A stretch of 64,000 bases of DNA from Butyrivibrio sp. VCB2006 (lineage in GTDB: Bacteria > Bacillota > Clostridia > Lachnospirales > Lachnospiraceae). Made by a program: the position numbers and the translations under genes. The stretch is from assembly GCF_000420945.1 (NCBI RefSeq), contig NZ_ATVX01000005.1:124001-188000 (forward strand), given 5' to 3'. This document shows, piece after piece, positions 36,289-45,458 of the stretch. The notes beneath the pieces were generated by a model. The model searched no databases, was not told where the DNA came from, and worked only from the letters and a program-made list of their open reading frames with translations. How positions within the stretch are numbered: position 1 is the stretch's first letter; every line of letters starts with the position of its first letter.

Positions 36289-37978
36289 ATTGGGGAAATT
36301 AAGTGTAAATACGAATAATAAGAGTAGTAAAATAGCCTGGCTTTTGTCAGGCTTATTTGGCGTTTTATCAGCTATTTTTATTGTCTGGGGTTATCAGCTT
36401 GAAAAGGCTGACTGTATCAACCTTTCAGATCAGAACTCACTATTGGTTCTTGTCCTGATGATACTGGTCTTTACTATAGATACCAAGCATATTTGGGATA
36501 ATTATACCCAGAGCTTTCATGGCAGAAAGTTTATGGGAACCTTCAGACTGGAGAATTACTTTAAAAAGGTGGAGGATCCGGTCAGGAAAAATGACTTTTG
36601 GATTAACTGGGCAGTTCTTGTTGCTCTTACACTTCCGGTATTATTGGGCGTTTTTCCGGGGTTTTTTGTGTATGATGCTCAGGATGAGCTTATGGAAGTT
36701 ATAACCAGAAGCTTTACAACACATCATCCGCTTTTGCATGTTTTGTTCCTTGGTGGAACTATAGCACTGGTGCATAAGTTTACCGGTTCCTGGAATGCCG
36801 GAATTGCAACCTACATTATCATACAGATGCTGATAATTACCGCTGTCTTTGCTTACGTCATTACCTATATGAGGAAAAAAGGCGTTTCAAGGAAGGGCAA
36901 GATAGTCTGGATTCTCTATTATGGACTTTTTCCCACAATAGTAATGTTTACGCTCTGTTCCTGCAAGGATGGACTTTTTTCGGCGCTGATGGTTCTTTTG
37001 ACTGTATATTTGATACAGATGACAGAAGACATAGAGGGATTTTTAGGAGATAAGCGAAAGGTAGCTGCAGTTATCTTTGTTGCAACGCTTCTTCCATGCT
37101 TTAGACATAACGGCTTTTATGCATATCTTGTGTTTGTGCCCTTTGCATTGGTGTATTTCAGAAAACAGCTCAAGTCTGTGTTGGTTCCAATGCTGGTGCT
37201 TCCGATAGTTCTTTACCTGATCATATCAACAGTTTTATCGGCAGCCCTCGGATGCCAGGGAACCCATAATCAGGAAAAGCTTACTGTTCCAATTATGCAG
37301 ATGGCCAGAGTCTATACCTATGACCGCGACAGTATGACACAGGATGAGATAGACACGTTAAAAGAGTATATTCCGGAAACCAACTTGGATCTGTATACCC
37401 CAAGGGTATCCGATCTGGTGAAGGTTGCCTTTAATAATGACAAGTATGATAAGGATTCACATAGCTTTTGGAAGCTGTGGTTTTCACTACTTAAAAAGCA
37501 CCCAATGACCTACCTTAACAGCTGGATGCTTACTTCCTACGGATACTGGTATCCTGCTGCAAACATTAACGTTTACAAGGAAACCACTGTATTTACATTT
37601 ACATATGAGAAAAGTTCTTACTTTGGATATGAGGTAGAACAGCCCGGAGAAAGGACAAGTCTTATACCTGCAATTGATGAGTTATACAGATACTTGTCCA
37701 TTGGAAGTCTTCATGAAGATAACAGGGTATTGTCACTTTTGTTTTCACCGGGGCTTTTGTTTATAGTTTATCTGTTTGCAGTTCTTTACAGGCTTTCACA
37801 GGGGAATTTCAAGAGAGTATTGCCCTTTGTTCCACTATGCCTTACCTGGCTGACAGTACTTCTTGGGCCGACTTATCTGCCAAGATATGTTCTGTATCTT
37901 TGGACATGCCTTCCGCTCCTTGCGGTTACCGGCTCTGTGACGGATTTGATTAAGAATAATAGGTATGATAATATTTAA
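36275..37978 (+). CDS. Polytopic membrane protein, DUF6020-like (putative GT-C)
   Basis: The 567-residue protein has about twelve hydrophobic segments. Conserved-looking regions are LLGVFPGFFVYDAQDELME and SFTTHHPLLHVLFLGGTI, which recall the acidic loop plus H-H-P-L-L-H motif of GT39-like GT-C enzymes, and CSCKDGLFSALMVLL. A soluble stretch follows around 370-470. I believe this group is listed as DUF6020, not with certainty. Immediately downstream of, and overlapping, the GtrB-like gene, it is the best candidate to use that enzyme's undecaprenyl-phosphate sugar. Confidence 0.65.
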   Translation: MEKSELGKLSVNTNNKSSKIAWLLSGLFGVLSAIFIVWGYQLEKADCINLSDQNSLLVLVLMILVFTIDTKHIWDNYTQSFHGRKFMGTFRLENYFKKVEDPVRKNDFWINWAVLVALTLPVLLGVFPGFFVYDAQDELMEVITRSFTTHHPLLHVLFLGGTIALVHKFTGSWNAGIATYIIIQMLIITAVFAYVITYMRKKGVSRKGKIVWILYYGLFPTIVMFTLCSCKDGLFSALMVLLTVYLIQMTEDIEGFLGDKRKVAAVIFVATLLPCFRHNGFYAYLVFVPFALVYFRKQLKSVLVPMLVLPIVLYLIISTVLSAALGCQGTHNQEKLTVPIMQMARVYTYDRDSMTQDEIDTLKEYIPETNLDLYTPRVSDLVKVAFNNDKYDKDSHSFWKLWFSLLKKHPMTYLNSWMLTSYGYWYPAANINVYKETTVFTFTYEKSSYFGYEVEQPGERTSLIPAIDELYRYLSIGSLHEDNRVLSLLFSPGLLFIVYLFAVLYRLSQGNFKRVLPFVPLCLTWLTVLLGPTYLPRYVLYLWTCLPLLAVTGSVTDLIKNNRYDNI

Positions 37979-38019
37979 TGATGGCTTTTTGCGCCTAAAA
38001 ATTCTGGGAACCTTAGATT

Positions 38020-40650
38020 ATGAGACAGATTATTAGTAAGAAAACAGCAATTACTTTAACTGCATTACTCATTACGCTAGTAGCTATTCTGAGTATTTTT
38101 CCGTTTAGAATTTGGACCGGTGTTCAGGAATATTCTGCCGGAGGTAAATTTACGGAGAACTCAGGGGTAGTCAATTACGAATACACCCTGATGCAGAAAA
38201 TAGTAGCTCAATATGACAGGCTTAGCAGTGTTGACGTTTATGTATCTGAAATGGTAAATGGCAGATATATAGGCGTTTCTGTGTATGATGAAAACGCCGG
38301 TGAGATACTGAGGACTTTTATAGATACAGAAGGGGTCGAGATTCCAGGCTTCGTTAATGTGCCTATGGAGCTTAATGTAGAAGTCGGCAAGGAATACTAT
38401 ATAGGAATTAAGGGATGTAGATCCAAATATACGGTGGGACTTGAGGATCTGTCAGATGAAGTCGGATATGTGGGAAGCCTTTTTTACAACTGGGAAGAGA
38501 TTCCGGGCAGACATATTTATGCCACCTATAACTACAGGATCCCTATGGCCAAGAGCCTGTCTCTTATAGGAATTCTTGCATTGACTGTAGCATGCATTGT
38601 TGTTTTACTTGTTACAGAGCTGTTTTTCAAAAAGCATCCTGAGCTTAACACCTTATCAACAGGCGAAAGCGCTATCAGGGTTGTGGCTAATCCTATAGCG
38701 GCAGTGTGCTTTGCCACTCTGATGATTATGGTATTTCCGCTTAGAGTCTTTGATTCAAGGGCTGTGGATATAATTTTTTATGAGTTGGGTCTTATTATTG
38801 CCGCAGGTATGACATTTTATGCAATAAATCACAAGGTTGTAAGCCACAAGTATGGAATATCCTTCTGGGAAGGCGTATCAGACAAAAACAAAGTTATCTA
38901 TGTCCTTCAGATGCTGATGATCGCTCTTGCTATATGGCATGCCAGCGATTATATGAACGGACTTTATGATATTTATCACACCTTATCTGAGAGAAGAATG
39001 ATAATCTGCCTGTTACTTTTGATTATCCTCACCTTTGCATTTAAGGATGTGTTTAATGTATTTAATCTTATTTGGCTTGTGATATCCATTGTGGGAGCCA
39101 TCAATTATTACAGAGCAAATTCCTTTACTCCTGAGGAAAAAGAGTTTGATCTTAAGAACATGGCTCTTAAGTATCTCATATGGATTGTTATCCTGGCAGG
39201 ATTTGTTGTTATTTGTCTCGTAAGGACAATGATTTCCAGAATCGCTCACAATATACGCAGCAAAAAGAAAGCCTTTGGAACCAGCTATCGCATTAGCTGG
39301 TTTGGATGTGCGCTGATCATTCTTTTTGCAATGCTTATTATCTTCAGGAACACAAGAACCTGGGGAATTTACCTGGCACTTATCTATGGCGGTCTGTATT
39401 TCAGGCTATATTACTGGAAGGGCAAGAAGGACTGGTACAAGATTCTTTCCGGTGGCCTTATGCTCAACTTTGCCATTTCACTGGGATTTTCTTTGCTTCA
39501 CAGATATTTCCCGGGATATGTAAGCGGAAGATTTGGTTTCATCTTCCACACAGTAACAGTTACTGCCGAATACCTTACCTTTATGGGAGCGGCAGCTACG
39601 GTTATGCTGGTTATTAAGGTTGTGGCTTTCCCTAAGGGACAACGTTTTGCGGAGCTGTTTAAGACAGCATGGAAAGAGATCATTCTTTTTGGATGGATCA
39701 TGGCATATGCCATATTTACAGTATCAAGAACAGCATATGCAGCAATCTGCGCGGTTGTTTTGTGTGTAATCCTTGTGGTGATAAGCCAGTACAAGAAGCA
39801 GTTCCTGAGAATCGTTGGGGTAATGCTGGTGTCAGTACTTGTATGCTTCCCAGCAGCCTTTACACTTCAGAGAATTGTACCAACCATGGTTGCACAGCCT
39901 GTATTTTATGTGATTGATGATGCAGACTATGCCATCAGAGGCGGCGCATCCTGGGATAACCCCAACTTTATGTGCGTTGAAAGATTTGTAAATCTTTTTG
40001 GAATTAAGATTTTGGGCATCGATGCAGGAGATTATATCTACCCTGCCGATGTTCATAACTATGATAGAAATGGTCAGCCAATTTTGGATAACTATGGTTA
40101 CCCGATTGATAACTCCGTAGAAGAGTATTATCAGCAGGAACAGGGAAGGATAACTCTTCCGGAGGCTGTAGGCGACTATCTTGTTTCAAACGGATTTACT
40201 CATGCTGAGTTCATAATGCTTATGGATACTCTAAACGGATATGTTGATGAGAATAGCAGACTTGATGTTATTTCCAACGGACGTATCACTGTTTTCAAAT
40301 CATATCTTAATGAACTTAACATGAAGGGGCATGATGAAATGGGGGCACTTCTTCCAAACGGAGAAATTGCAGTACATGCCCATAATACATATATTCAGGT
40401 AGCCTATGACAATGGAATTGTCACAGGTGTGATTTTTGTGATGCTGATTCTGTTTGCTATAGTCGCAGGCATCAGCATGTACAAGAGAAATAAGGAAAAT
40501 GATCCTCTCACGCTTATTTCTTTTGCTATTACTATAGGTTTTGTTGTGGCAGGAATGACAGAGTGGGTATTCCATCTGTGCAATCCTATGACTGTTGCAC
40601 TGATGCTGTCTTTCGCGGGGATGATTTTTAAGGATAAGAAGAATGAGTAA
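38020..40650 (+). CDS. O-antigen ligase/polymerase-family (Wzy_C) membrane protein with N-terminal outer domain
   Basis: The 876-residue protein has one N-terminal helix, an extracytoplasmic beta-rich domain (about 30-170; repeated Y/V/G-rich strands such as KEYYIGIKG), and about a dozen further helices. A large outer loop (about 625-795) ends in AVHAHNTYIQVAYDNGI, the H-A-H-N-x-x-x-x signature of O-antigen ligases and Wzy_C polymerases. It is much longer than usual ligases because of the N-terminal domain. It may polymerise or ligate the second glycan of this locus, complementing the EpsG-like protein at 8794. Overlaps capD by 8 bp. Confidence 0.8.
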   Translation: MRQIISKKTAITLTALLITLVAILSIFPFRIWTGVQEYSAGGKFTENSGVVNYEYTLMQKIVAQYDRLSSVDVYVSEMVNGRYIGVSVYDENAGEILRTFIDTEGVEIPGFVNVPMELNVEVGKEYYIGIKGCRSKYTVGLEDLSDEVGYVGSLFYNWEEIPGRHIYATYNYRIPMAKSLSLIGILALTVACIVVLLVTELFFKKHPELNTLSTGESAIRVVANPIAAVCFATLMIMVFPLRVFDSRAVDIIFYELGLIIAAGMTFYAINHKVVSHKYGISFWEGVSDKNKVIYVLQMLMIALAIWHASDYMNGLYDIYHTLSERRMIICLLLLIILTFAFKDVFNVFNLIWLVISIVGAINYYRANSFTPEEKEFDLKNMALKYLIWIVILAGFVVICLVRTMISRIAHNIRSKKKAFGTSYRISWFGCALIILFAMLIIFRNTRTWGIYLALIYGGLYFRLYYWKGKKDWYKILSGGLMLNFAISLGFSLLHRYFPGYVSGRFGFIFHTVTVTAEYLTFMGAAATVMLVIKVVAFPKGQRFAELFKTAWKEIILFGWIMAYAIFTVSRTAYAAICAVVLCVILVVISQYKKQFLRIVGVMLVSVLVCFPAAFTLQRIVPTMVAQPVFYVIDDADYAIRGGASWDNPNFMCVERFVNLFGIKILGIDAGDYIYPADVHNYDRNGQPILDNYGYPIDNSVEEYYQQEQGRITLPEAVGDYLVSNGFTHAEFIMLMDTLNGYVDENSRLDVISNGRITVFKSYLNELNMKGHDEMGALLPNGEIAVHAHNTYIQVAYDNGIVTGVIFVMLILFAIVAGISMYKRNKENDPLTLISFAITIGFVVAGMTEWVFHLCNPMTVALMLSFAGMIFKDKKNE

Positions 40651-42589
40651 GAAAAAAGAGCCTTTTAATTATCAAAAACTTTATAGAAGAACGGGCCTTA
40701 TTATCTACGATATTATCAGCATAATTTTTGCTAGTTATATTGCTATTTTGATGAGATATGAGTTTAGGCTTGATACTATTCCGGATCACTTTTTAACTCC
40801 GGTTAATACCTTTTTGCCTATAAACATACTGCTGACCTTTGGCGTGTTCTATTTGTTCAAACTTTATGACAGCCTTTGGGCCTATGCAGGAGAAAGAGAA
40901 CTTCAGAATCTGGTTATGGCCTGTGTTATTTCAGGTGTTATCAATGCGATTGGCCTTCAGTTCTTTAAATCCCAGTCACAGCCGGTTCCACAGAGTTACT
41001 ATTTCCTGTACACCTTCATTCTGTTGTCAATGATCTTTGTAAGCAGGTTTTCTTACAGATTCCTTCGCAGTCAGAAGCACAGGGTAGAGAACAGGAACAA
41101 CAGCAAGGCTGTAATGATAATCGGAGCAGGAGAAGCTGCCAACATTATCATCAAGGATATTATTACAAGTAACTACTCTACCATGTCCGTTAAGTGCATC
41201 ATTGATGATGACACAAATAAGTGGGGCAAGTATATCCAGGGAATCAGAGTTGTCGGTGGCAGAGATAAGATTGAAGAGTGTGCTGATCTCTACGATATTG
41301 ATGAGATCATTGTGGCAATGCCTTCAGTATCAAGACCGGAACTTAAAAAGATCCTGGAGATATGCAAGAATACAAACTGTAAGCTCCGTTCGCTTCCGGG
41401 AATGTATCAGCTGGTTAACGGAGAGGTTAACGTATCAAGACTTCGTGAAGTTGAGGTAGAAGACCTTCTTGGAAGAGATCCTATTGCGGTAGATATGGAC
41501 CAGATTGCCGGATATGTAAGCGGCAAGGTTGTTATGGTTACAGGAGGCGGCGGATCAATCGGTTCAGAGCTTTGCCGTCAGATCGCAGGTCATAAGCCAA
41601 AGCGCCTTATCATAGTGGATATCTACGAGAACAATGCCTATGACATCCAGCAGGAGCTGGTTCGCAAGTATCCTGAAATGGATCTTGTAGTACTTATAGC
41701 TTCAGTTAGAAATACCCTGAGGATCAACTCTATTTTTGAACAGTACAAGCCTGATATTGTTTATCACGCGGCTGCTCATAAGCATGTTCCTCTTATGGAG
41801 GACAGCCCGGGAGAGGCTATCAAGAACAATGTATTTGGTACCTGGAAGACTGCAATGGCAGCTGCCATGAACGGCACCAAGAAGTTTGTACTTATCTCCA
41901 CAGATAAAGCTGTTAACCCAACCAATGTCATGGGAGCCAGCAAGAGAATCTGCGAGATGATTGTTCAGACCTTTAACAAGCACTATGATACAGAGTTTGT
42001 TGCTGTAAGATTCGGTAACGTTCTTGGATCCAACGGTTCGGTTATTCCGCTTTTCAAGAAGCAGATAGCTGCAGGAGGTCCTGTTACAGTTACAGACCCT
42101 AACATCATCAGATACTTCATGACAATTACCGAGGCAGTTTCACTGGTTCTTCAGGCCGGTGCCTACGCAAAGGGCGGTGAGATATTCGTCCTTGATATGG
42201 GTGAGCCAGTCAAGATCCTTGATCTTGCAGAAAACCTTATAAAGCTTTCCGGATATAAGGTTGGAGAGGATATCAAGATTGAATTTACCGGACTTCGTCC
42301 AGGTGAGAAACTTTACGAAGAGATGCTAATGGATGAGGAGGGACTTCAGGAGACATCCAACAAGATGATCCATATCGGTAAGCCTATTGAGATGGATGAG
42401 ATGAAGTTCTTTTCGCAGCTTGAGAAGCTTAATGTTGCAGCCAAGGAGGAATCTCCAAACATTAGGGAGCTGGTAAAAGAGATTGTTGAAACCTATCATC
42501 CTGATGTTCACAGATATGTTATGACAAGAGACAGAAAAGAAGCGCTTGAAAAAACTTCTGAAATTATAAACAGTGGTCTTTCTCAGTAA
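40643..42589 (+). CDS. capD: Membrane-bound UDP-GlcNAc 4,6-dehydratase (CapD/PglF/WbpM type)
   Basis: The product makes UDP-2-acetamido-2,6-dideoxy-xylo-hexos-4-ulose. The 648-residue protein has four N-terminal helices (about 15-130), a first Rossmann domain with IIGAGEAANIII, and a catalytic SDR domain with VTGGGGSIGSELCRQI, YHAAAHKHVPLME, ISTDKAVNPTNVMGASKR (the M-x3-K variant of the SDR active site used by this class) and GLRPGEKLYEEML. The next genes encode a DegT aminotransferase and a PglC-like transferase, so it supplies a bacillosamine-type initiating sugar. Confidence 0.93.
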   Translation: MSKKKEPFNYQKLYRRTGLIIYDIISIIFASYIAILMRYEFRLDTIPDHFLTPVNTFLPINILLTFGVFYLFKLYDSLWAYAGERELQNLVMACVISGVINAIGLQFFKSQSQPVPQSYYFLYTFILLSMIFVSRFSYRFLRSQKHRVENRNNSKAVMIIGAGEAANIIIKDIITSNYSTMSVKCIIDDDTNKWGKYIQGIRVVGGRDKIEECADLYDIDEIIVAMPSVSRPELKKILEICKNTNCKLRSLPGMYQLVNGEVNVSRLREVEVEDLLGRDPIAVDMDQIAGYVSGKVVMVTGGGGSIGSELCRQIAGHKPKRLIIVDIYENNAYDIQQELVRKYPEMDLVVLIASVRNTLRINSIFEQYKPDIVYHAAAHKHVPLMEDSPGEAIKNNVFGTWKTAMAAAMNGTKKFVLISTDKAVNPTNVMGASKRICEMIVQTFNKHYDTEFVAVRFGNVLGSNGSVIPLFKKQIAAGGPVTVTDPNIIRYFMTITEAVSLVLQAGAYAKGGEIFVLDMGEPVKILDLAENLIKLSGYKVGEDIKIEFTGLRPGEKLYEEMLMDEEGLQETSNKMIHIGKPIEMDEMKFFSQLEKLNVAAKEESPNIRELVKEIVETYHPDVHRYVMTRDRKEALEKTSEIINSGLSQ

Positions 42590-42612
42590 AATGGGAGACA
42601 AGGAGTAATATT

Positions 42613-43884
42613 ATGGAACTTAAGCCATTCGAAAGCAAAATCTATCTTTCTTCACCTACAATGCATGGGGAAGAAATCAAGTACATTCAGGAAGCCTATG
42701 ACACCAACTGGATGTCCACAATAGGCACTAACATCAACGAGGCCGAGAAGATGATCTGCGAGAAGGTTGGCTGCAAGGATGCAGTGGCTCTTTCTGCCGG
42801 AACAGCAGCTCTTCATCTTGCAATCAAGCTCGCAGGTGAAAGACTTTACGGACAGACCAAGGTTGGTCATGGAAGTCTTGAGGGACACAAGGTATTCTGC
42901 TCAGATATGACCTTCGATGCCACAGTTAATCCTATTGCCTATGAAGGCGGAGAGGCTGTATTTATCGATACAGAGTATGACACCTGGAACATGAGCCCTA
43001 AGGCCCTTGAGAAGGCTTTTGAGATTTACCCTGAGGTTAGACTTGTTGTAATTGCTCACCTCTACGGAACTCCAGGCAAGATGGATGAAATCCGCAATAT
43101 CTGCGATAAGCATAATGCGCTTATTGTAGAGGATGCTGCCGAGTCTCTGGGCGCAACCTATAAGGGCAAGCAGACCGGAATTCTCGGTGATTACGGCATT
43201 ATTTCTTTTAACGGAAACAAGATCATTACAGGATCTGCTGGCGGAATGTTCCTGACAAATAATGAAGAGGATGCCCACAAGGTTCGTAAGTGGTCAACCC
43301 AGGCAAGAGAAGATGCTACCTGGTATCAGCACGAGGAGCTTGGCTATAACTACCGTATGAGCAATGTAATCGCCGGTGTTGTTAGAGGACAGATTCCGTA
43401 TCTTGAGGAGCACATTGCTCAGAAGAAGGCTATTTATGAGCGTTACAAGGAAGGCTTTAAGGATCTTCCTGTGACCATGAATCCATATGATGAGAGCTGC
43501 AGTGAGCCTAATTACTGGCTTTCATGTATCCTGATCGATAAGGACGCTATGTGCAAGCAGGTTCGTGGAGAAAAAGATGTTCTTTATTCAACAGAGCCCG
43601 GAAAGAGCTGCCCTACTGAGATTTTGGAGACAATTGCCAAGTACAATGCAGAGGGAAGACCAATCTGGAAACCTATGCATATGCAGCCTGTTTACAGAAT
43701 GAATCCGTTTATTACAGAAAGCGGAAACGGAAGAGCAAGAAGCAATGCTTACATCAATGAGGGAGCAGTTCCTGATGTGGGTATGGACATTTTTGAAAGA
43801 GGTCTATGCCTTCCAAGTGACAACAAGATGACTCCGCAGCAGCAGGATGTGATCATTGAGATAATTAAGCGCTGCTTTGCATAA
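42613..43884 (+). CDS. DegT/DnrJ/EryC1 PLP aminotransferase (PglE/EpsN-like)
   Basis: The 423-residue protein has IYLSSPTMHGEEIKYIQEA, ALSAGTAALHLAIKLAG, VEDAAESLGATYKG and SFNGNKIITGSAGGMFL, in which the lysine of N-G-N-K binds PLP. It is slightly long for PglE because of an insertion around residues 78-96. Directly behind the dehydratase gene it should aminate the 4-keto sugar to UDP-2-acetamido-4-amino-2,4,6-trideoxyglucose. In bacillosamine pathways an N-acetyltransferase (PglD) comes next; none is present here. Confidence 0.88.
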   Translation: MELKPFESKIYLSSPTMHGEEIKYIQEAYDTNWMSTIGTNINEAEKMICEKVGCKDAVALSAGTAALHLAIKLAGERLYGQTKVGHGSLEGHKVFCSDMTFDATVNPIAYEGGEAVFIDTEYDTWNMSPKALEKAFEIYPEVRLVVIAHLYGTPGKMDEIRNICDKHNALIVEDAAESLGATYKGKQTGILGDYGIISFNGNKIITGSAGGMFLTNNEEDAHKVRKWSTQAREDATWYQHEELGYNYRMSNVIAGVVRGQIPYLEEHIAQKKAIYERYKEGFKDLPVTMNPYDESCSEPNYWLSCILIDKDAMCKQVRGEKDVLYSTEPGKSCPTEILETIAKYNAEGRPIWKPMHMQPVYRMNPFITESGNGRARSNAYINEGAVPDVGMDIFERGLCLPSDNKMTPQQQDVIIEIIKRCFA

Positions 43885-43906
43885 TTAACGCATTTGCCGA
43901 GGTTTT

Positions 43907-44521
43907 ATGTATAAACATTTTTTTAAAAGACTATTTGATATAGTGTTATCCCTTATAGTTATAATCCTTTTCTCATGGCTGTATATTATTCTGGCAATCC
44001 TTGTCAGGACTAAGCTTGGAAGCCCAATTATCTTCAAGCAGCAGCGCCCCGGTAAGGATGAAAAGATATTTGGAATGTACAAGTTCAGGTCCATGACTGA
44101 TGAGAAGGATGAGAACGGAAATCTTCTTCCTGATGAAGTAAGACTGACCTCCTTTGGTAAGAAACTCAGAGCAACCAGTCTTGACGAGCTCCCTGAGTTT
44201 TTCAACATTCTCAAAGGAGACATGAGCTTTATAGGGCCAAGACCACTTCTGGTCAAGTATCTGCCTTACTATAACGAGAGGGAGAGACTTCGCCACAGTG
44301 TAAGACCGGGACTTACCGGCCTGGCACAGGCTAACGGCAGGAACGCAATTTCCTGGGAAAAGAAATTTGAATACGATGTTTATTATGTAGAACATTTGAC
44401 TTTCCTTATGGATTTGAAGGTTATAATTGATACTGTGAAGACTGTTTTGTCCCATGACGGAGTTGTGCTTAATGCACTTCCTGATTTTGACGAATACAGA
44501 CAGCAGCAGGCTAAAGAGTGA
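43907..44521 (+). CDS. Short phosphoglycosyltransferase (PglC/EpsL-like)
   Basis: The 204-residue monotopic enzyme transfers the amino-sugar phosphate to undecaprenyl phosphate. It has [18 protein letters not shown] (re-entrant helix), [39 protein letters not shown] with the catalytic Asp-Glu dyad, [16 protein letters not shown] and [14 protein letters not shown], all of the PglC core. It lacks the four-helix N-terminal domain of the larger initiator at 5383. Ends with a GTGA overlap into the next gene. Confidence 0.93.
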   Translation: MYKHFFKRLFDIVLSLIVIILFSWLYIILAILVRTKLGSPIIFKQQRPGKDEKIFGMYKFRSMTDEKDENGNLLPDEVRLTSFGKKLRATSLDELPEFFNILKGDMSFIGPRPLLVKYLPYYNERERLRHSVRPGLTGLAQANGRNAISWEKKFEYDVYYVEHLTFLMDLKVIIDTVKTVLSHDGVVLNALPDFDEYRQQQAKE

Positions 44522-45456
44522 GCAGATTTATGGCGTACATGACACCTATATGCAAACTTAATAGTGATGAGTTTAAGTCTCTCTATGTAAAAAGAGAAGA
44601 CATGATCCCCTACTCCTTTGGTGGAAACAAGGCAAGAAAAGCGTTCTTGTTTTTTGAGGATATTGATAAGGGAGATTATGACTATGTGGTGACCTATGGC
44701 AGCAGCCATTCCAATCACTGCAGAGTGGTAGCCAATATGGCGGCAGAAAGGGGCATGAAATGTGTTATCATCGGCCCGCAGGAAGTAAGTGACAGTACCT
44801 ATAACAGTCGCATGATGGAACTGTTTGGGGCAGAGATCATCACAGTTCCTGTAAATGACGTCAGCGCCACAATAGATAGTAAAATGCAGGAACTTACAGA
44901 TTACGGACACAAGCCATATTTCATCATGGGCGGCGGACATGGAAATATCGGTACTCAGGCTTATGTAGAGTGCTATGATGAAATCATAGAGTTTGAAAAA
45001 GAGAATAAGATTCATTTTGACTATATCTTTTTTGCTTCCGGAACAGGAACTACTCAGGCAGGTCTTGTATGCGGCCAGCTGATACATGGGGATGACCGAA
45101 AAATCATCGGTATCAGCATTGCCAGGAAGAATCCAAGAGGCAGGGATGTGGTTATAGACAGCATTAGAGATTACCTTAATGGTGAATACTCAGAGGGTGA
45201 GATTCAGGACAAGACCATTTTCCTGGATGACTATACCGGAGATGGTTATGGTGTGGACAGTACAGAAATACAGGGCACTATAGAAAAATCACTTGTTATG
45301 TATGGAATGCCACTGGATAGCACCTATACAGGAAAAGCATTCCTTGGTATGGAGAAATATATCAGACAGAACAGTATAGCTGATAAGAACATTCTTTTTA
45401 TCCACACCGGAGGAACACCACTGTTTTTTGATGAGCTGAATAAAATGCGGAGGTGA
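44518..45456 (+). CDS. ACC deaminase/D-cysteine desulfhydrase-like PLP enzyme
   Basis: The 312-residue fold-type II PLP protein has [21 protein letters not shown], where the lysine of G-G-N-K-x-R-K is the PLP lysine, then [21 protein letters not shown] for the substrate carboxylate, [15 protein letters not shown] for PLP phosphate, and [12 protein letters not shown] near the end. The family includes ACC deaminase and D-cysteine desulfhydrase, which deaminate small amino acids. Here it is coupled to a PglC-like gene and an ATP-grasp gene, suggesting it prepares or edits an amino-acid-like substituent for the glycan. The actual substrate is unknown. The start is GTG at 44518 (overlap GTGA); ATG at 44530 is an alternative. 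Confidence 0.82.
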   Translation: MSRFMAYMTPICKLNSDEFKSLYVKREDMIPYSFGGNKARKAFLFFEDIDKGDYDYVVTYGSSHSNHCRVVANMAAERGMKCVIIGPQEVSDSTYNSRMMELFGAEIITVPVNDVSATIDSKMQELTDYGHKPYFIMGGGHGNIGTQAYVECYDEIIEFEKENKIHFDYIFFASGTGTTQAGLVCGQLIHGDDRKIIGISIARKNPRGRDVVIDSIRDYLNGEYSEGEIQDKTIFLDDYTGDGYGVDSTEIQGTIEKSLVMYGMPLDSTYTGKAFLGMEKYIRQNSIADKNILFIHTGGTPLFFDELNKMRR

Positions 45457-45458
45457 AT

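Noticed and set aside
40643-42589. The CapD dehydratase considered as the missing PseB of the pseudaminic pathway.
   Set aside because: It is the long, membrane-bound retaining type (PglF/WbpM-like); PseB is a short soluble inverting enzyme. Context with DegT and PglC genes fits bacillosamine-type synthesis.
44383-45087. A 234-codon minus-strand open frame.
   Set aside because: It is antisense to the PglC-like and PLP-enzyme genes, has no recognisable domain, and arises from codon bias of the true genes.
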